A stretch of DNA of 64,000 bases, taken from assembly GCA_902728285.1 (NCBI GenBank), contig CACVBU010001120.1, positions 62,001 to 126,000 on the forward strand, given 5' to 3'. Origin of the DNA: Clytia hemisphaerica (lineage: Eukaryota; Cnidaria; Hydrozoa; Leptothecata; Clytiidae). This document shows, one piece after another, positions 1 through 10,900 of this stretch. Positions within the stretch are counted from its first letter, which is position 1. Each line of letters opens with the position of its first letter. The position numbers were made by a program, and so were the translations under genes. The notes under the pieces were generated by a model. It was not told the origin of the DNA. It made no database searches and worked only from the letters and a program-made list of their open reading frames with translations.

Positions 1-113
1 TGCCACCGTACCTCGTCCGGTGGAAAAATGTACGGTGTTTTAGCATTCTAACCTAAAATCCCACTGTACATACATTAAAAAACGCCCACCGTACAACACC
101 GTATCGTGAGAAT

Positions 114-722
114 GGGTAACTTGCATCAGTGGAGGCTAACATGCATAGACCTCAAATGAAAGACCTGGCTGGTCATTAAAATACAAAATTAAATCAAAAC
201 AAAAACGGTAGGCGCTATGGTATAGCGGTCATTAACCTTGGTTGCTGCACAAGCGACTGAGGTTCGATTCCCACTCGCAGCGGTTCACTTGGCAAGTGAA
301 TGAACCTTCCCCCGGGTCAACCCATGCCATGTGAGGAGAATTGGGTAGTCAGTCCAAGGTGCCCATAGTGGGCACCCCCCCTGGATTCTGGGGGGGGTTG
401 AGGATTTTCAGATCTTTAAAAATAGGTGGGGGTTGGGTTGATGAGAAATTTCAGGTGGGAGTAACCCTATGTAGGTGGGGGTAACATTTTTCAGGTGGGG
501 GTTGGAGGGGTGTTGCCCACTATGGGCTGATGGGGCGCTCATTGAAAGCGTCTATAGTTGCAAAAATAGGCCTTAAAAGCCTCCTGCAACTCAACCAAAT
601 AGAAATAGAAATAGAAAGGTAGAGTAGAGCTACGCGCGGAGCTGCGTAGTTGTACTTTAATGACCAGCCAGGTCTTTCATTTGAGGGCTATGCATGTTAG
701 CCTCCACTGATGCAAGTTACCC
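114..722. mobile_element. PIF/Harbinger-like MITE, 67-bp terminal inverted repeats
   Basis: Positions 114-180 and 656-722 are reverse complements over 67 bp with a single mismatch, and both termini carry GGGTAAC/GTTACCC. The trinucleotide AAT stands directly outside both ends (111-113, 723-725), a 3-bp target duplication. GG-initial termini plus a 3-bp duplication are typical of PIF/Harbinger-type MITEs. There is no transposase inside. The interior carries a tRNA-like sequence (about 205-280) and an inverted CCCATAGTGGGCA pair near 363 and 514. The near-perfect termini suggest a fairly young insertion. Confidence 0.8.
205..290 (+). repeat. tRNA-derived SINE head inside the MITE
   Basis: An A-box-like TGGTATAGCGG and a perfect B-box GGTTCGATTCC lie at tRNA-like spacing, which is the internal RNA polymerase III promoter of a tRNA. 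The acceptor ends do not pair and the cloverleaf is broken, so this is a tRNA-derived repeat head, not a working tRNA gene. It sits between the inverted repeats of the surrounding MITE. Confidence 0.6.
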
Positions 723-1000
723 AATCTGACGCTACAATGTACGGCGGTGTCCATGGTCATGGATGAACTGGATTTAGAGACGTTTTGTAATTAAACCTTG
801 AAGTTCTTTTGCATAAGATCCACTTCCTGCACTAAAATTTCCTGACTTTTCTGGGATTTTTCCATTAATTTTTCCAGGGTGCTCATGAGATTGGAAAGGG
901 TTTTTTTTAAGATACTGTATGAAAAAACTTGTGTTTTACTTATATACTTAGGCGGCAATCACAAATATCTTCATTTCGCGTCCTTGTTGGGTCTAAAAAG

Positions 1001-1079
1001 TCGGTCGGTCGGTCGGTCGGTCAGTCGGTCGGTCAGTCGGTCGGTCAGTCGGTCGGTCAGTCGGTCGGCCGGTCGGTCA
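1001..1079. repeat. (GGTC)n microsatellite with GTCA variants
   Basis: About 79 bp of GGTC repeats, regularly interrupted by CAGT. All three small open frames across it are low-complexity artefacts of the repeat. Confidence 0.95.
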
Positions 1080-1154
1080 TAAAAATTTTCGGGTTTCCAT
1101 TTTTCCATCCATTTTGGAGTGCATCCTTGGAGGAAACTGCCAGCCAGCCAGCAG

Positions 1155-1308
1155 CAGTGCTGCAAATAACGGCTGGTTACCGGTAATTACCGGTCATTTT
1201 TAAGCTAATATGTGTTTTTTTTTCCAGTGAAATTTCGATGGTTTCATTATTAGTGCTTTCTGATTGAGTAATCACCGGCAAACTTGAAATTCCTTATTTG
1301 CAGCACTG
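1155..1308. mobile_element. Short MITE with CAGTGCTGCAAATAA termini (copy 1)
   Basis: It begins CAGTGCTGCAAATAA and ends TTATTTGCAGCACTG, followed inward by a run of ACCGGT-type motifs. The same ends and motifs recur at 5381-5686. CAGCAG flanks both sides and may be a target duplication, but the surrounding sequence is itself CAG-rich. Confidence 0.7.
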
Positions 1309-2090
1309 CAGCAGCCAAAAAAACCGCGTGTAATGGGTGGTTTAAAATTATGACCTTTGAACACTATGACCTCCGACCCCAAAATGGCGCATGTAATGAA
1401 AAACAAAGTCAAAACAAAATGCTGCAAATGTGCTAGAAAACGCTCGCAAAAAATCGAAAATAATAAAATTTTTGAATGAAGGAAAGGCCATTGACATAAA
1501 AAGTCAGAAAGATTTACCGACTCACCGACTCAATTCTACTCAATTTTCGAGAGTCAGTCGGGCGACGCGAAACGAAGATATTTGTGATTGCCGCCTTAGA
1601 TAGCCATTCCGGGTTTGCTTGTTTTTTATTTGACGCTCATGAAAATCTTCAATTTTAGGTCCAACTTTGAGAAGCAATTGTTCTTTGTGTAGTTGAGCTA
1701 TAAAATTAATTCTTTTTGAGTAATTTAGAGCTTTCTTTTAGCTTTCCAACCATATATAATATGCAGGTGTAATATTCCATACTTTTGTAAAAAAAATGTT
1801 ACCCTTTTTTAGCCTAAAACACAGCGCTTTGATTACAAAGATAGGTAGGTTCAGCAATTTTAACTTCCGCTTTACAGCCTAGAACAATGTTAAATTTCGT
1901 TTCCGTGCAAATTCGTCAAATTTTGTCTTGATAACCTCATAACTACGGAACTTATTGTTAGAGGCAATCGAGCAAGAACAATAGAAAAAATCTTTATTTA
2001 GCTCTGTAAAAAAATTGCAAAATAGAAACTTGCTTAAATTCACAATACTGATTCTTTACCCCAAAACGAAACTTTTCTATTTTGTAAATC

Positions 2091-2480
2091 CATGGTGGCC
2101 ACAGAATTATTTTTTTCAAATTCCAGGACTTTCAAGGACTTTCAAGGACAAATTTCGACTTTTTCCAGGACTTTAGATCATCAAATTCCAGAATATTTCA
2201 GGACAAAATAGCATTAAACAGAAAAAATCAAGGATTTTCCAGGATAAAAAAATAAAATATTACTATCTCAGCAAGGAAAATATCAAATGATTTTTCCAAT
2301 TTTAGAATGCGAAACGAAAAAGTCGATTGAAAAAAAAATATATTCAAAGAATTTAGAATATCCAGGACATTCCAGGACATTTTGAAAAATTACAAGAAAT
2401 CCCAGGAGTTTCAAGGACTTTCCAGGAGAAAACATTAATTCCAGGATATTCCAGGAATTTCCAGGAGCGTGGCCACCATG
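2091..2480. mobile_element. MITE with CATGGTGGCCAC termini and TTCCAGGAC-rich core
   Basis: The ends CATGGTGGCCAC (2091) and GTGGCCACCATG (2480) are inverted, and TAAATC is duplicated outside (2085-2090, 2481-2486). The 390-bp interior is made of repeated CCAGGA/TTTCAAGGAC units. No credible gene is present; the minus-strand frame across it is repeat-derived. Confidence 0.75.
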
Positions 2481-2714
2481 TAAATCTTTCTTACACTTCC
2501 CCATAGGTAAAATATAGAGTACTTTTGTTTTCCCCCCAAACTTGCGAGGGAAAAATGTTAAGACCACGTGTTGTCCTCGCGAACTTTCCCAGCGTAATTT
2601 ATTTGTGTGATGTCATGTTATTGTTCCCTTCTCAGATTATTAATGACGGCACTACGAATGAAAGTTCATTTTGGGTTGCTTGATAACACTCGTAAATTCT
2701 TTATTTTTCTACAT

Positions 2715-3135
2715 AGCTTCAGCCAGGTTTCTAGGTCCCCCCAACAAACTAAGGTCCCCCCAATAATTTAGCTCCCCCCAAAAAATTGCCATGTGCTAGG
2801 TCCCCTTGAACACTTGAGGAAAAAACAAAAACATTGTTCTCTCGCCCCTGTAGAGAAGTCAATAAAAAATATATGTGAGTACAGTACTGATAAATAGAAA
2901 CTCAATTTTACTTGTATTATTATTTATGTTTAAAAATCTTTTGCTTTTTATATTTGATTTAATAGTAAGATAAGAGATCTTTTGAAATTAGCTGAACAGC
3001 CCCCAGAGTCTCAGTCAGATCATCTAGGTCCCCCCCAACAATCTACGTCCCCCCAAATATTCTGGTAATTTTAGCCCCCAGGCTCTTTAAAGGCCAAAAT
3101 ATTTCTTAGCCCCCCCCAAAAAATAAGGGGGGGCT
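2715..3135. repeat. Imperfect CCCCCCAA-rich repeats
   Basis: Clusters of GGTCCCCCCAAYAA-type units at about 2740-2810 and 2998-3130, separated by AT-rich DNA. No gene signal is seen. The function and family are unknown. Confidence 0.5.
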
Positions 3136-3872
3136 GATGCTATGCTAGTGTATTTTGTTTTTTCGTTTTAGAAGAAATACTATGCGGTAGAAAATAAGGT
3201 TTTATAATATTATTTTCTAATTTGATATTTTAAATGCCTATTTTAAAGAAAAATTTGTAAGTAGGTGGAAAAATAAAAATGCCTTTGTTTTGAACACCCG
3301 ACTGCAAAAATCTCTGGATTCTGGGACTTCTTTTGAGACGGGGGGGGGGTTAGACATGAAAACAAAGAGCTAAGTAAAATCGACTTTTTCAAACTTTAAA
3401 TACAGTGTAAAGTATTTTTGTAATCAAAAATTATATTTAGCAAATATATTAAAAGTAATATTTCGTTATAAGCAAAGATATATTGTTCGGAAATAAAAAG
3501 TCTTTATTCTTCAAACCCGGATTTTTCATTGCATAATTTCTACGGCAAATCGAAAGTAATTTCATTTGGCTTGTGATGTTTGAGAGCTTGGATGTTGGGA
3601 AGCTGCAGGAATAAAGGTAAACAAATTATAGTCTTTTTTCTGAAAGAAGAATTAACATTCTGCTAGACTGCTTTATAACGTTTTTATTGTTTTTTGCAAT
3701 ACAATGTCTTCTTTTTCAAAAAAATGTCTTTTCATTTCTTCAACTAACAGTGTTAGAGCAAGCCATTACAAAAAGAATTTGATAAAAGTCTGCAGTCAAA
3801 ATGAAGATATCTGGATATTTTTTATTGGATTTTGAAATTGGAAAACCATCAAAAAGTGTATATTTCGGTGCC

Positions 3873-4880
3873 GACGGGTACAAAATGAATAAAACATAAT
3901 GCATATTGCATAATGCATAATAGTATTGTGTAATTTATATACAGAACAATTTTATATTTTCTAAAACTCTCCTTTGTAGAGGCTGAAAACGCGAAAACCT
4001 CTTTAGAAGAGTTTCTTGTAAACAGTCCAATCAGACGCGAATCAGAGGGTTTTCCCCAGACACAATATTTACTTTTCGAATCCGAACGAAAGAGAAAACA
4101 TTCGAATTATAACAACAAAGGGTTTTCCGTCAGCATAAGATGCAACAGATCCGAAAGGTTTCCCCCCCTTTTTATCAAAAAAAACAACATAAACATTCGA
4201 ATGTAAAAAAATCGAAGTCTATTTTCTTTGATCTAGCTTTTGCATGAAGCTCCTTAATTTATATTGGCTTATCTAACAAAAAGCATTCACATGGTTAATG
4301 CTTTGTAAGAGGGAAAACCTGTTGAAATTTATTAGCAATTGTTCGAAGACCTTTGAAAAGATCTCTGAGTTAGAGAGGCTCTATCTTACAATTCCTGGAT
4401 ACTAAAAATAGACAAAAAGAACGACAAATTTCATAAAAAACGACAACAAAGAACAACAAATTTCACTCGTCCTTCGGACTCGTGCAAATTACTATTTTCT
4501 CCTTTATTACTTGTGATTAATTGTTAATTGCACTCCAAACCATACGATAACTAGTACGAATTGTCAGTCGAACCCACTGGTTAGTAAAGTAATATACGGA
4601 GGAGATATTTTCGTGTTTTTTCTACACTATTCTACGTTCTGTAAAATACAACTATGAAAATCAAAATGCCGACAAGTATTTTCAATGGATCGTGGATTTT
4701 CTTCATCATCCAAAATTCAAATTTACAGCTTTCTACCCTTTATTTTCTGGTAGAAAATGGTATATATATTTGTTTTGTTGAAAGTATTATCTTTCAAATT
4801 CTCCTTATTATAGCCTCTAAAATTGACATTTTTCAAATATTATGCATTATGCATTATGTTTTATGCATTATGTACCTGTC
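3873..4880. mobile_element. 1-kb fold-back element with 11-bp target duplication
   Basis: The ends are inverted (GACGGGTACAAAATGAATAA at left against GACAGGTACATAATGCATAA reading in from the right), each followed by ATGCAT/TAATGC runs. ATTTCGGTGCC occurs directly outside on both sides (3862-3872, 4882-4892). A duplication of this length suits Mutator-like elements. No transposase is inside; the open frame at 4654-4917 lies mostly in the right arm and is not convincing. Confidence 0.6.
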
Positions 4881-5380
4881 GATTTCGGTGCCATTTTATA
4901 TGCCATTTCTAGGCTAAATTTTCAACCTCAAATGTCTAAAAAGGTGCTATTTTTTTAGCGGAACCAAAATCTCAATATCTCCGGAACCGCTTATCATTAG
5001 GAGGTGTATGACCCCTCTTTTTTTATCTTTTTTCAAGCTCTACAAGATGAACTGGGTTTGATTGCCACCAGAATAGTTTCAATTTGACCCTGGAATCCAG
5101 TGTGGAATCCATGCAAAAGCCACGCCGAAGATATCTTGAGGATCAAGAAGGTTACACCCAATTGAGGACATATTCTCACGCCGAATATATTCGGCGTACT
5201 GTGCATGAATTCCAGACGGGCCTGGAATGATGGCTACCTTAGAGAGAACTGCTTATCTTTCCAAATTTCCTTTTATCGTCGTGCCTCCATCCTTTTAACC
5301 CTTCTTTCAGCAGTTTAATGAAGGATCCAATTCTGCTTTCATCATTATTTCGTAAGCTAGATACTTACATTCACTACAAT

Positions 5381-5686
5381 CAGTGCTGCAAATAACGGCC
5401 GGTGACCGGTAATTACCGGTCATTTCGTAGTTTCTACCGGCCATTCTGAAGCTCAGTTTTTCATTTTGTCCGGTTAAAATTTGAAGATTAGAGGCGTAGA
5501 TAAATACTTAATAGCGCTTCTTATTAAAAGAGAAACAGTTTTTAAATTAAAATAGGTGTTTAGCCAATCCAATAATCCAATAAGTCAATCTGTAATAACA
5601 GACTACAAAGATGGTTCCGTCAGATCCCCTGCTCGTTACATTCGAAAAATTACCGGCCAACTGAAATTTACCTATTTGCAGCACTG
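5381..5686. mobile_element. MITE with CAGTGCTGCAAATAA termini (copy 2)
   Basis: It has the same ends and first 50 bp as the element at 1155-1308, but a longer body (306 bp). ACAAT is duplicated on both sides (5376-5380, 5687-5691). Confidence 0.75.
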
Positions 5687-7916
5687 ACAATTATTGTAAA
5701 AAAACAGCTAAGTTCTAAACTTTTTTTGCAAAAATAGCCCAAATTAATTTCTTTTGAAACCATCATATCATACGCTGTATTATATGTTTTCAAGTCAAAA
5801 CATAAAAACACATTTTCTTTTCTGTGTGTTTTTAATGTGCACCTGAATTAAAATATATGCAGAAACATTATTTGAAACTTCTTACCCTAAAAATGCCAAG
5901 AAACAGTCAGAAATTGCAAGTAAAGCAAGCAGTCCATCCAAACAGCTATTGTGCGCTGGCCTGTTGTATTCGTCGCGCGTTGATGCTGAGTCAGCTTTTA
6001 TACAAAATTCAAAATTCCTGTCACCGACTCCTTACACCGTCGTCGCTTTTTTTTGCGTAAAGAGGTCGAAAATAAGGTCAATATTTTCTGACAATTTAGC
6101 ATCTGGGCAATCTCGTACCCAGAGCCACCTAGCATTTTTTTCATCAAAAAGAGAGCAAAGGCACTGGGTACGAGTTGGGGCCTCTGGTGCCACCCAGGGT
6201 TGTCATTAGGATATTAATTAGAAATTGAATTTTGAAATCTCCGTAGATAGATATCTAAATCTATCGTGAGTATCACAATTCAAATATTTGATTTGTCTGA
6301 AATGAAAACTTGGACTCTGGTACCCAGGGTAGACTAGATATCGAAGAGGCTAATACACTGTGCTCTTGAAGTCTGAGTCGGTGTTTTCTACCCACGAATA
6401 CTAATAATAACTTACGATCGAACGGGCCTTTTTACCGTGATTATCGCACAGCGTACAAATATTATTACATATCATGCGGTGGAAACAAATCCCGCTCACT
6501 CAGCACAGCGAGAACAAATGACAATTATCGCTTCATCATCTTGGAATTGGACGAAATCCGTGCCAGTCAAATCACGAATAAGAAACATGACCAACCCCCT
6601 TAAATTGTTCGAGTCACGGTACATCGCTTTATAATTTGAATGAATCGTAGTGGAGTGTAGATATTTGGCAAAGCCAAAAAAAAACTCCCAAAACTTGTTT
6701 TTATATGTAGGAAAATGAAATTTGGACCAAAGTTTCACATCATTAAAAGCATCATTTTGAAGAAAATATATTTTGAAATTTTGCTGACGTCAGGACTTTA
6801 ATGCATAATTCGTATTTTGCTGATTTCTCTACTGACGTCAGGAAAGATTTGAAAAAACATTTTATATGCACTTGCAATGATTCATCCGCTATCAAAAGAT
6901 TTTCCTAATCTTTGTACTATGTGTACCGCGAGTATGGCATCTTGGGCTGTCTTAAGAAAAAAAACAGACTATGGGCATAAAATAAACATACCTGAAAATA
7001 AAGCATTCAGACGGCTAAAAGAATATAACAGCTAGCTAAAAGAGAAGAAAACCCTGCTCGTTATTTCGATGATTGTAAAATCTGGCAATTATTATAAAAA
7101 GCGTAAATTTAAATAAAATTATACAAAACATATTTATAAAATGAAGTAGCATGTGGCAAATATAAAAATAATCTATAAATACAAAAATCCCCTTGCAATA
7201 CCTAAAATTACCATGGCTTGAATGATTTCGCTAAGATTTAATCTTTTCATTCCCGGTTGAATAATTACAAAACTCGTGTAAAAACACATGTAAATCTTTG
7301 TCTCAACAACAACATGATTCGAAACCCGCAAGTGGGCGTCCGTGATATATTTAGAGAAAATGGAGGGACCCTTTTTATACCCTCGAAGTCTCTCACAGGG
7401 GTACAAAAACCATGATTACGAAGTATGTAAAATCGATTCCCTGTAGAGTTATAAATTCTCATAATTTGGATTAAAGTTTAAAATTTTAGCTGAGAATTGC
7501 GAAAATAGGCTCTCACAGGGTCGTAAAGACGTCAAAAAGAGAATTCAGTCTCTCCCCAGCACTACCAAAATCCTATCAAAATTACCAAACATTTCTATAC
7601 CCAGTTGTTACCCACTTTTAAGATAGACGAGCTCAATTGTGATAAGCTGTCTTTAAATTCGTTAGGTATTTTCAGGATGACACCCTTTTCTTGAGAATAT
7701 TAAATCTTGCGTCCCATGTTAACGAAATTGTTTTAATCCGTTCTAGAAAATGTGAATTGCAGATATGGCAGCTCACTTCAACTCAACATGACGCTGAACA
7801 GTTGGTTATTTTGTCAGAGAGCTATCAGCAACATTCTCGTTGGACCAGTTGATTTCTAGAATGCCCCTTGCACAAATAAGTCATACTTTTAAAGTAGACT
7901 GCTGAAACATTTGCAT
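5687..7916. other. Intergenic, no gene seen
   Basis: No exon with coherent splice borders was found on either strand. A short inverted repeat built on TCGTACCCAGAG and CTGGGTACGAG occupies about 6112-6171, and further ACCCAG motifs lie near 6320. Two palindromic TGACGTCA octamers lie at about 6785 and 6832. The stretch should contain the 3' UTR of the downstream minus-strand membrane-protein gene, but I could not fix its polyadenylation site. Confidence 0.5.
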
Positions 7917-10900
7917 TCATATAAGCGATTCTTCCCAGTTTCCAAAGTTTCGGAAAACGTCCTCCAGATCTAAAATTGGGTTGAAAGAAATGATTAGATC
8001 AGAGTATACAATGCCAGTGATCAAAACCACTGATCGAAATACCTGCTAAAAATATATGTGACATATCAGACGAAAGACAACTAGTTTCCAAGGTGAAGGG
8101 TTCTGACTGAATACTCATTGTAATTGTGTTAAATATTCAACATTCTTAGTATTTGCTACTTTTAAAAAGAAGGAAACAATTTTGTCCGTTTCCATTACAA
8201 TTAGTATTTCGTACCCAGCACTGAGAGACTAGGAACGATTGATACGATGTCAGCTCAAACTTTCATGAGCGCCATATCAGACGAGCTAAGGGACTAGGAG
8301 AAAGTTTGTTCAGTGAGCAATAGTAGAAGAATGGAAATACCTTCGGGTAGCAATGCGTCATTTTCATCATATTCCATCATAAGTTGCTCAGAAAGATCTT
8401 TCTTCGCTTGCTCTTTCGCTCTGAAAGGACGATCATCAATTTTAGAACAAAGTTTAAGCACATCACTTAGTCAAGAAGAAAGATGAGTCAGAAATTCGAT
8501 TTCGTTGGTCAAACTATGTAATTTAATTTCCAAGATTGAAAAAAAATCTATTACATGAAGATCGTCCTCTGTTTTACAGAGGATACCTGGGCATGTATTG
8601 AGCGGTCTAGGAGTCTACCAGCGTGCGATATCAACAGTTTTTGGATTAAGTGCGTTAACCCAGCGTAAACAACTAAGGAACAAGGCCAGTGCATTTCTAC
8701 CTAGACAATGCTATAGTCTAAGACAAATCACTACATCTAAGAAAAAAGTCAAATATTCGCAAACGGGTTATTTAGCCGTAAAGAGTTTACAGCCGATAAA
8801 GTTTGACGGTCTTGTTTTAAACTCACCACCGATAATTTTTTTACATACTGCTATACGGCTGTTGAAAACTGACACTCACGCATTTTATTTTCCTCTTTCA
8901 CTATCCTTTTATTCGAACGAACGATAGCATGGTCCAATATTTCACCTCAATCCTATAGCATACATAGTTTGTACACCCCCTACAAATGCCAAAAATCGTG
9001 CACATGGGATTGCAAATGAATTTTATATATTAAATTTGAACTTACTGTTCTTGCCATGTTGGAGGTTCGATATCTTCCACAAGGCTTGAACCAATGAACG
9101 TGTGCGTACTAGAAATGTAACAACTAAGTTTATTCGAAAGTTTTCAACCTTTCATGACCACTGGCAAAGTTTCCTTAACAGCGAGTTTATGTATATCGGG
9201 GAAAACTTCGTCGGGGAAAACTTCGTCGGGGAAAATTTTCGTCGGGGAAAATATTCGTCACTTGTCCAAATTTTCGTCAGTTTTCCCCGATAAGGTATGC
9301 GTGTTTTCTGTGACGGAGACGGTTAACTTATGATTCGTTTAGATCCTATTCGATTGAGGACGACGGTAAAATACTATATTCATTTTCGGAATTTTTCACC
9401 CTTTCATGGCGACTGTTCATTTGTATGAATCTCATTCCCGTATTGGAAAGGAATACGCGACAATTACCTTATTACACAAATATTACTAGGCAAGTAGTCA
9501 ACGGCCTTGAAATTTGCACGGTCGGAAATTAACACGAATTTTTCTGCTTTTTCAAGGAAACAGCGGCTGGTTTTAATTAAGGGGGTTTTTATTAACACGA
9601 AATTTCTTTAATTCGTGTTAATAAAATGACTAGTAATATTCTCGGAATAAGTAGTTATTACAAGTTCCTGAGTGAAAAAGCTCTGAATTTTCTTAAAGTG
9701 TAAGGAAATATAGAAAAACGATCTGAGCCTCTGACTTATTTTTTTTATTAAAAAATTTATCTAGCTATAAAACTGACCTTAGCTGCACTAATTGTCCAAG
9801 AGCAGAAGAATTTCCGTCCGGTTGACTAAAAGGAAAAAATTTATCAATGTTAAGAACTTCGACCTGCTGATAATAAAATTTTTTTCAGTGATTGTAGAAT
9901 CAATTGCAAAGACTTTTCATTAGACCTTATTAAGAAATGCTCCTGAGTGCCAAATATTTTGTTCGAGTTCGAAACATTCGAGTTAAAGAGGTTCGAGTTA
10001 TGGGAGTCTAGGATATCATTCTTACAGGTCTTCTTCAGCCAGTTGACCAATGATGATGTGTTTTCTTGCCAAACTTTTGGGACTTCTACTGCCCATACCC
10101 TCAATACGAATCTGTGAACTGAAGTTGAAAATATAAATTAAAGGATTGAATGATTTTAAATGAGTTTTAAAATGACCAGTACAGAGAAAGAGGAAAAGCT
10201 TTCCCACAATCACTATTGGATGAATATTTTCAAGTTTTGAACTTAATTAGGATTCTCAAATAAACTCTCTTCGAAATGTATCTTTAGCCTTGAAATTTAC
10301 ATTACGTTAGCCTTGAATTTCACTACGTTATCTCCGTTCATATCATACTAACAGACTTTTTATCATATCTCGCGTACTTTGACAGGAGGAGACAGTTAAC
10401 TTGTCAACAGCGTTTGTAATCTACTTGAGCTTACTTATACAAAAAGGTTAAATTGAAATCTTTTATAACTGATCCTTCAAAATAAAAATATGATGAAACA
10501 TTAGAAATCTTATCGGCTAGACCAATCTGTAAAATCCTCTTTTGAAAAGTTTTTAAGTCGATGATGATATATGGATCTGCTGTCACTGTAAATTCTTTGC
10601 CACTACAAAATACTCGAGTCTTCTCTTTTGTATGATATGATCAACATAGCTCAAATTATTGGAATAGTTTTTGACCGTTACAAGCTTTGCTTGAAGATGT
10701 AAAAATATTTTTCAAGATTTTTCGGGGTTTATGCTCGATTTTATAAGGAATCCACTTTAGTGACGAAAGTTGAAACCATTAAAAAGTTTGCTTGAGGTAG
10801 AAAACATTTCCCTGGTGCGAAAGTTTGGGAATTTTCAAAATAGGAGGGAGAGCAAGTTGATCATATCAAAAGTATACAGCGATTCAATAAAACTTGAATA

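Larger units (their letters stand above)
951..1595. mobile_element. PIF/Harbinger-like MITE with TTA target duplication
   Basis: The ends 951-982 and 1564-1595 are near-perfect inverted repeats (GGCGGCAATCACAAATATCT and its complement). TTA stands immediately outside both ends (948-950, 1596-1598). This gives a 645-bp element without coding capacity. Inside it lie a GGTC microsatellite and a second, smaller inverted-repeat element (1155-1308), so the insertions are layered. Confidence 0.8.

Noticed and set aside
207-280. A tRNA gene
   Set aside because: The A and B boxes are good, but the acceptor and anticodon stems do not form and it lies inside a MITE. Called a tRNA-derived repeat instead.
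879-1186. Ser/Val/Gly-rich frames at the GGTC run
   Set aside because: Microsatellite translations; three overlapping frames on two strands with the same low-complexity content.
6785-6839. Paired CRE-type palindromes TGACGTCA as a regulatory module
   Set aside because: They lie downstream of the only nearby gene in repeat-rich DNA. An 8-bp palindrome alone is too weak to call a regulatory site.
8598-8927. A 109-codon plus-strand gene
   Set aside because: Its first part is a dispersed repeat also found at 43.8 kb; it has no recognisable motif and overlaps an intron of a well-phased gene.
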